Assembly (NCBI RefSeq): GCF_015058545.1
Contig: NZ_SVCB01000056.1
Span: forward strand, 1 to 7,357
Source: Veillonella sp.
GTDB taxonomy: Bacteria > Bacillota > Negativicutes > Veillonellales > Veillonellaceae
DNA length: 7,357 bases
Direction of reading: 5' to 3'
Shown: piece by piece, positions 5,022-7,357 of the stretch
Numbering within the stretch: position 1 is the stretch's first letter
How the letters are laid out: every line of letters begins with the position of its first letter
Made by a program: the position numbers and the translations under genes
Notes under the pieces: model-generated
The model's input: the letters and a program-made list of their open reading frames with translations, nothing else
Told to the model about the DNA's origin: nothing
The model's database searches: none

Positions 5022-5876
5022 ATGAAGCAAGCTGTTTTAGTAGTCGCTTTCGGCACTACGGTGCCAACGGCTCGGACCAATCAAATCGATCCGGTGGTGG
5101 ATTTTATCAAAAAAGAGTTTAAAGACTATGAAGTTCGTTTAGCTTTTACTTCACGCATTATTGTTAAACGTTTGCGTGAACGGGGCGAAGAAATCGATAC
5201 GGAGCAGAGTGCCATTGAGGCCTTAATTGCTGAAGGCTATGAATCCATTGCGGTGCAACCGCTTCATATGATTGGCGGCGAAGAATTTGATAAATTGAAA
5301 GCCAATATAATGGCTTATGAAGGACAAGGTTCTTTGAAACATATTGCTATGGGACGCCCTTTACTGTATTTTATCGGTCAGGAAGAACGACCTGATGACT
5401 ATGAAGCGCTCATTGAGAATTTTATAAAAAAACTTAATGTACCGGCAGAAGAAGGCCTGTTATTGGTTGGCCATGGTGGCATGAGCGTAGGCAATACGGC
5501 GTACGCCGCTTTACAGTTGAAATTGTGGCGCGCCGGTCATACCAATGTTCGTGTGACTACGTTGGAATGCTTCCCGGAACTGGAGGATACGGTTATTCCG
5601 TGGGAATGGCTTGACGGTAAACGGCCGGGCCGTATTCAGGTGCATCCGCTTCTGTTAGTAGCGGGGGATCATGCCTTAAACGATATCTTCGGTGATGAAG
5701 ATGACAGTGTACAATCCATGTTGGAAGAAGCGGGCTTTGAAGTGGTACGGCATTTGAACGGCCTTGGCGAGTATCGCGGTGTTCAAGAGATATTTGCCGA
5801 GCATTTAAAAGATGCCATGGCCGGGCGTTATGAAAAACGCAGTTCCCATCGCCCAAGTATTCCTAAGATTAAGTAG
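5022..5876 (+). CDS. cbiK: Sirohydrochlorin cobaltochelatase CbiK (cytoplasmic)
   Basis: A 284-residue protein without signal peptide that inserts Co2+ into sirohydrochlorin to give cobalt-sirohydrochlorin, the committing step of the anaerobic B12 pathway. Family features in order: VLVVAFGTTVPTARTNQI (5-22), AFTSRIIVKRL (41-51), QPLHMIGGEEFDKL (79-92), GRPLLYFIGQ (111-120), LLLVGHGG with His151, TLECFPELED with Glu182, LLVAGDHALND with His217, and NGLGEYRGVQEIF (246-258). All three metal ligands are present and the length is usual for the family. The ATG at 5022 is chosen because AAGGAGGG lies 4 bases upstream, slightly close; an in-frame TTG at 4992 would put the start inside the terminator hairpin and add an uncharacteristic GTVFLKGGC segment. 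The extreme C-terminus is basic (EKRSSHRPSIPKIK). It precedes cbiL and is likely the housekeeping chelatase of this cluster. Confidence 0.95.
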   Translation: MKQAVLVVAFGTTVPTARTNQIDPVVDFIKKEFKDYEVRLAFTSRIIVKRLRERGEEIDTEQSAIEALIAEGYESIAVQPLHMIGGEEFDKLKANIMAYEGQGSLKHIAMGRPLLYFIGQEERPDDYEALIENFIKKLNVPAEEGLLLVGHGGMSVGNTAYAALQLKLWRAGHTNVRVTTLECFPELEDTVIPWEWLDGKRPGRIQVHPLLLVAGDHALNDIFGDEDDSVQSMLEEAGFEVVRHLNGLGEYRGVQEIFAEHLKDAMAGRYEKRSSHRPSIPKIK

Positions 5877-6073
5877 GCGTTGCCGTCGCATTAGCGTATA
5901 GGTTTTAATTTTGCATAATCAGTAGTTTAGGTATTTAATGTTGTGATTTTTGCAATCACATAAAATATGCTTGCTCTTTGCGGCAAGTAACGCATACAAT
6001 AAGAAAGTATTATCTAAGCAAGATTCAATTTTAAGATAGTTTTGTTGTCAAGTGTTAAGAAAAGGAGTTTATC
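5877..6073 (+). other. Intergenic region with hairpins and weak promoter candidate ahead of cbiL
   Basis: A 197-base gap interrupts the cbiK-cbiL series. TGTGATT (5942-5948) and AATCACA (5954-5960) form a perfect 7-pair stem with a 5-base loop, but no T-run follows, so it is not a clear terminator. CTTGC (5970-5974) pairs with GCAAG (5983-5987). TTGCTC (5971-5976), 18 bases, TACAAT (5995-6000) is a possible promoter with a poor -35 (3 of 6) and good -10 (5 of 6). No riboswitch class is recognised. Confidence 0.4.
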
Positions 6074-6781
6074 ATGAAAGGTAAATTATTTGGTATCGGC
6101 GTAGGTCCCGGAGATCCGGAATTAATGACAGTAAAAGCAGCTCGTATTGTAGGCGAAGCGGATATTATTATTACGCCAAAAACCGAAAAGAAAGACGGTT
6201 CCGTAGCGCTTAACATTGCTAAACCGTATATCCAGGAACATACGGAAATCGTGCCGGTTGTGTTCCCAATGGTGCTTGATGACAATGCGCAGGCTGAAGG
6301 CTGGCAGGAAGCCAAAAAAATCATCCTCAGCTATTTGGAAGCCGGTAAGAATGTAGTATTCCTTACTTTGGGCGATCCAATGTTCTACAGTACGTATATG
6401 TATGTATATCGTTTGATTGAAAACACCGGTTTTGAAATTGAAACAATTCCGGGCGTAACCGCATTCTGTGCTATCGGCTCTCATTTGGGCTATCCGATTG
6501 TAGAAAAAGAAGAAGTTTTGGCTATTGTGCCGGCTACAGCGCCTAAAGAAAAAATCGACAAAGTATTGGCTGTTGCCGACGATGCGGTAATCATGAAAGT
6601 ATATCGCAACTTCCATGAAGTTCAAGAAGTTTTGAAAAAACACGATATGGCGGATGATGCCGTAATGATTAGTCGTGTAGGTCTTGACGGCGAAGAAGTA
6701 TATCGCGGTCTTGATGAATTACCGGCTGATTTGAAATTAAATTATTTATCCACTGTATTGGCTAAGCGTAAGGATCGCTAA
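6074..6781 (+). CDS. cbiL: Cobalt-factor II (precorrin-2) C20-methyltransferase CbiL
   Basis: A 235-residue SAM-dependent tetrapyrrole methyltransferase that transfers a methyl group to C20 of cobalt-factor II, the step after CbiK. Motifs of the TP-methylase fold are clear: GIGVGPGDPELMTVKAAR (in pieces at 7-24), the CbiL/CobI-type LTLGDPMFYSTYMYV (97-111) and IETIPGVTAFCAIGSHLG (in pieces at 122-139), plus ISRVGLDGEEVYRGL (199-213) near the C-terminus. The tyrosine-rich STYMY stretch and the order of the motifs favour CbiL over CbiF, CbiH or CobA. AAAGGAG lies 6 bases before the start. It is followed after 4 bases by cbiA, so the two are surely co-transcribed. Because CbiK is present, the early-cobalt (anaerobic) reaction is expected, not the aerobic CobI one. 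Confidence 0.94.
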   Translation: MKGKLFGIGVGPGDPELMTVKAARIVGEADIIITPKTEKKDGSVALNIAKPYIQEHTEIVPVVFPMVLDDNAQAEGWQEAKKIILSYLEAGKNVVFLTLGDPMFYSTYMYVYRLIENTGFEIETIPGVTAFCAIGSHLGYPIVEKEEVLAIVPATAPKEKIDKVLAVADDAVIMKVYRNFHEVQEVLKKHDMADDAVMISRVGLDGEEVYRGLDELPADLKLNYLSTVLAKRKDR

Positions 6782-6785
6782 GACT

Positions 6786-7357
6786 ATGAAATCATATGCT
6801 ATTCCGAGAGTTGTCATCGCCGGAACAAATTCCGGTGTAGGTAAAACGACCATTGTAGCCGGTTTGCTCGCTGCGTATCACGAACAGGGCAAGGCTGTAC
6901 AAGCTTTTAAAGTGGGCCCTGATTATATCGATCCCGGTTTTCATAAACGGGCCAGCGGTCGTGATTGTTACAATTTAGATACATGGTTGGTTCCGCCCCA
7001 TAAAATGAAGCCGTTCTTTGCCGGTATGGCCGGCGATGCGGATTTGGTGATTGTGGAAGGCGTAATGGGCCTTTATGACGGCGGTCGTGAAGGTGTGAGC
7101 TCCACTGCGGAAATTGCCAAGTCTTTGGATGCACCGGTGATTTTAGTCATCGATTGCAAGGCTATGGGCGAGAGTGCGGCAGCGATTGCCAAGGGCTTTA
7201 AAGAGTATGACCCGGCCGTTAATTTGGCGGGCGTATTGCTCAACCGCATCGGCTCCGATAATCATGAGCATATGATTCGTACAGCTATGGAACGCTTGGG
7301 GATTCCCGTTATCGGGGCCATTCGGCGCGATGAACGGATGCATTCGCCGGAACGTCA
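6786..7357 (+). CDS. cbiA: Cobyrinate a,c-diamide synthase CbiA, N-terminal part (cut by window end)
   Basis: An open frame from ATG at 6786 to the window end, 190 codons of a protein usually about 450 residues long. CbiA uses glutamine and ATP to amidate the a and c carboxylates of cob(II)yrinic acid. The visible part is the ATP-binding synthetase domain: P-loop GTNSGVGKTT (13-22), FKVGPDYIDPGFH (41-53), YNLDTWLV (62-69), VIVEGVMGLYDGG (88-100), then VILVIDCKAMGESAAA and LAGVLLNRIGSDNH. The glutamine amidotransferase domain should lie beyond the edge. The stop of cbiL is only 4 bases upstream. The ribosome binding site AAGGA lies 11 bases before ATG, inside the cbiL end, which is rather far; translational coupling to cbiL is likely. 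The more GC-rich codon use than upstream intergenic DNA is normal for a core gene. Confidence 0.96.
   Translation, partial: MKSYAIPRVVIAGTNSGVGKTTIVAGLLAAYHEQGKAVQAFKVGPDYIDPGFHKRASGRDCYNLDTWLVPPHKMKPFFAGMAGDADLVIVEGVMGLYDGGREGVSSTAEIAKSLDAPVILVIDCKAMGESAAAIAKGFKEYDPAVNLAGVLLNRIGSDNHEHMIRTAMERLGIPVIGAIRRDERMHSPER

Noticed and set aside
6122..6643. 173-residue minus-strand open frame opposite cbiL
   Set aside because: Antisense shadow of a strongly recognised methyltransferase; composition is Phe- and Tyr-rich without domain pattern.
6907..7343. Two minus-strand open frames opposite cbiA
   Set aside because: They are shadows of the cbiA frame, which carries the P-loop and other CbiA motifs to the window end.
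1..7357. CRISPR array, insertion sequence, tRNA or rRNA
   Set aside because: I looked for regular spaced repeats, transposase motifs, terminal inverted repeats and tRNA-like cloverleaf sequence and saw none.

Overview
The window looks like a chromosomal cobalamin (vitamin B12) locus of an anaerobic, fairly AT-rich Negativicutes/Firmicutes bacterium, most like Veillonella. This rests on the gene set (anaerobic, early-cobalt-insertion pathway with CbiK, CbiL and CbiA), strong GGAGG-type ribosome binding sites and AT-rich intergenic DNA. The genus is an inference from protein style, not a proven assignment.

Left half, minus strand (about 1-3032): read in transcription order, a near-perfect sigma-A promoter (3004-3032) leads into a cobalamin riboswitch (about 2837-2984), then an intrinsic terminator that can act as its switch (2636-2677), then an exported CbiK-type cobaltochelatase (1561-2580) and a long terminator hairpin (1426-1472). 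Next on the same strand is a separately promoted lipoprotein substrate-binding protein of the cobalamin/siderophore/heme ABC-transporter class (238-1188), followed by its own terminator (69-119). A possible promoter at 31-59 points to another leftward gene outside the window.

Middle (about 3033-4086): a divergent small gene (3266-3583) encodes 105 residues that resemble a free-standing DnaA domain I. After it comes about 500 bases of AT-rich non-coding DNA with inverted repeats, a Fur-box-like core and a good promoter just ahead of the cbi genes.

Right half, plus strand (4087-7357): a degenerate CbiK paralogue that has lost two of the three metal ligands, an intrinsic terminator pressed against the ribosome binding site of the next gene, an intact cytoplasmic CbiK (5022-5876), CbiL (6074-6781) and the first 190 codons of CbiA (6786 to the window end).

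Together: cytoplasmic CbiK inserts cobalt into sirohydrochlorin, CbiL methylates the cobalt-factor II product at C20, and CbiA later amidates the a and c side chains of cobyrinate. The exported CbiK and the binding protein suggest an envelope-side tetrapyrrole or metal handling function repressed by B12 (exported CbiK) or run separately (binding protein). The most unusual points are three CbiK-family proteins of different kinds in one locus, the apparent pseudo-chelatase, the terminator between the two cytoplasmic copies, and the absence of a B12 riboswitch in front of the biosynthetic genes themselves.
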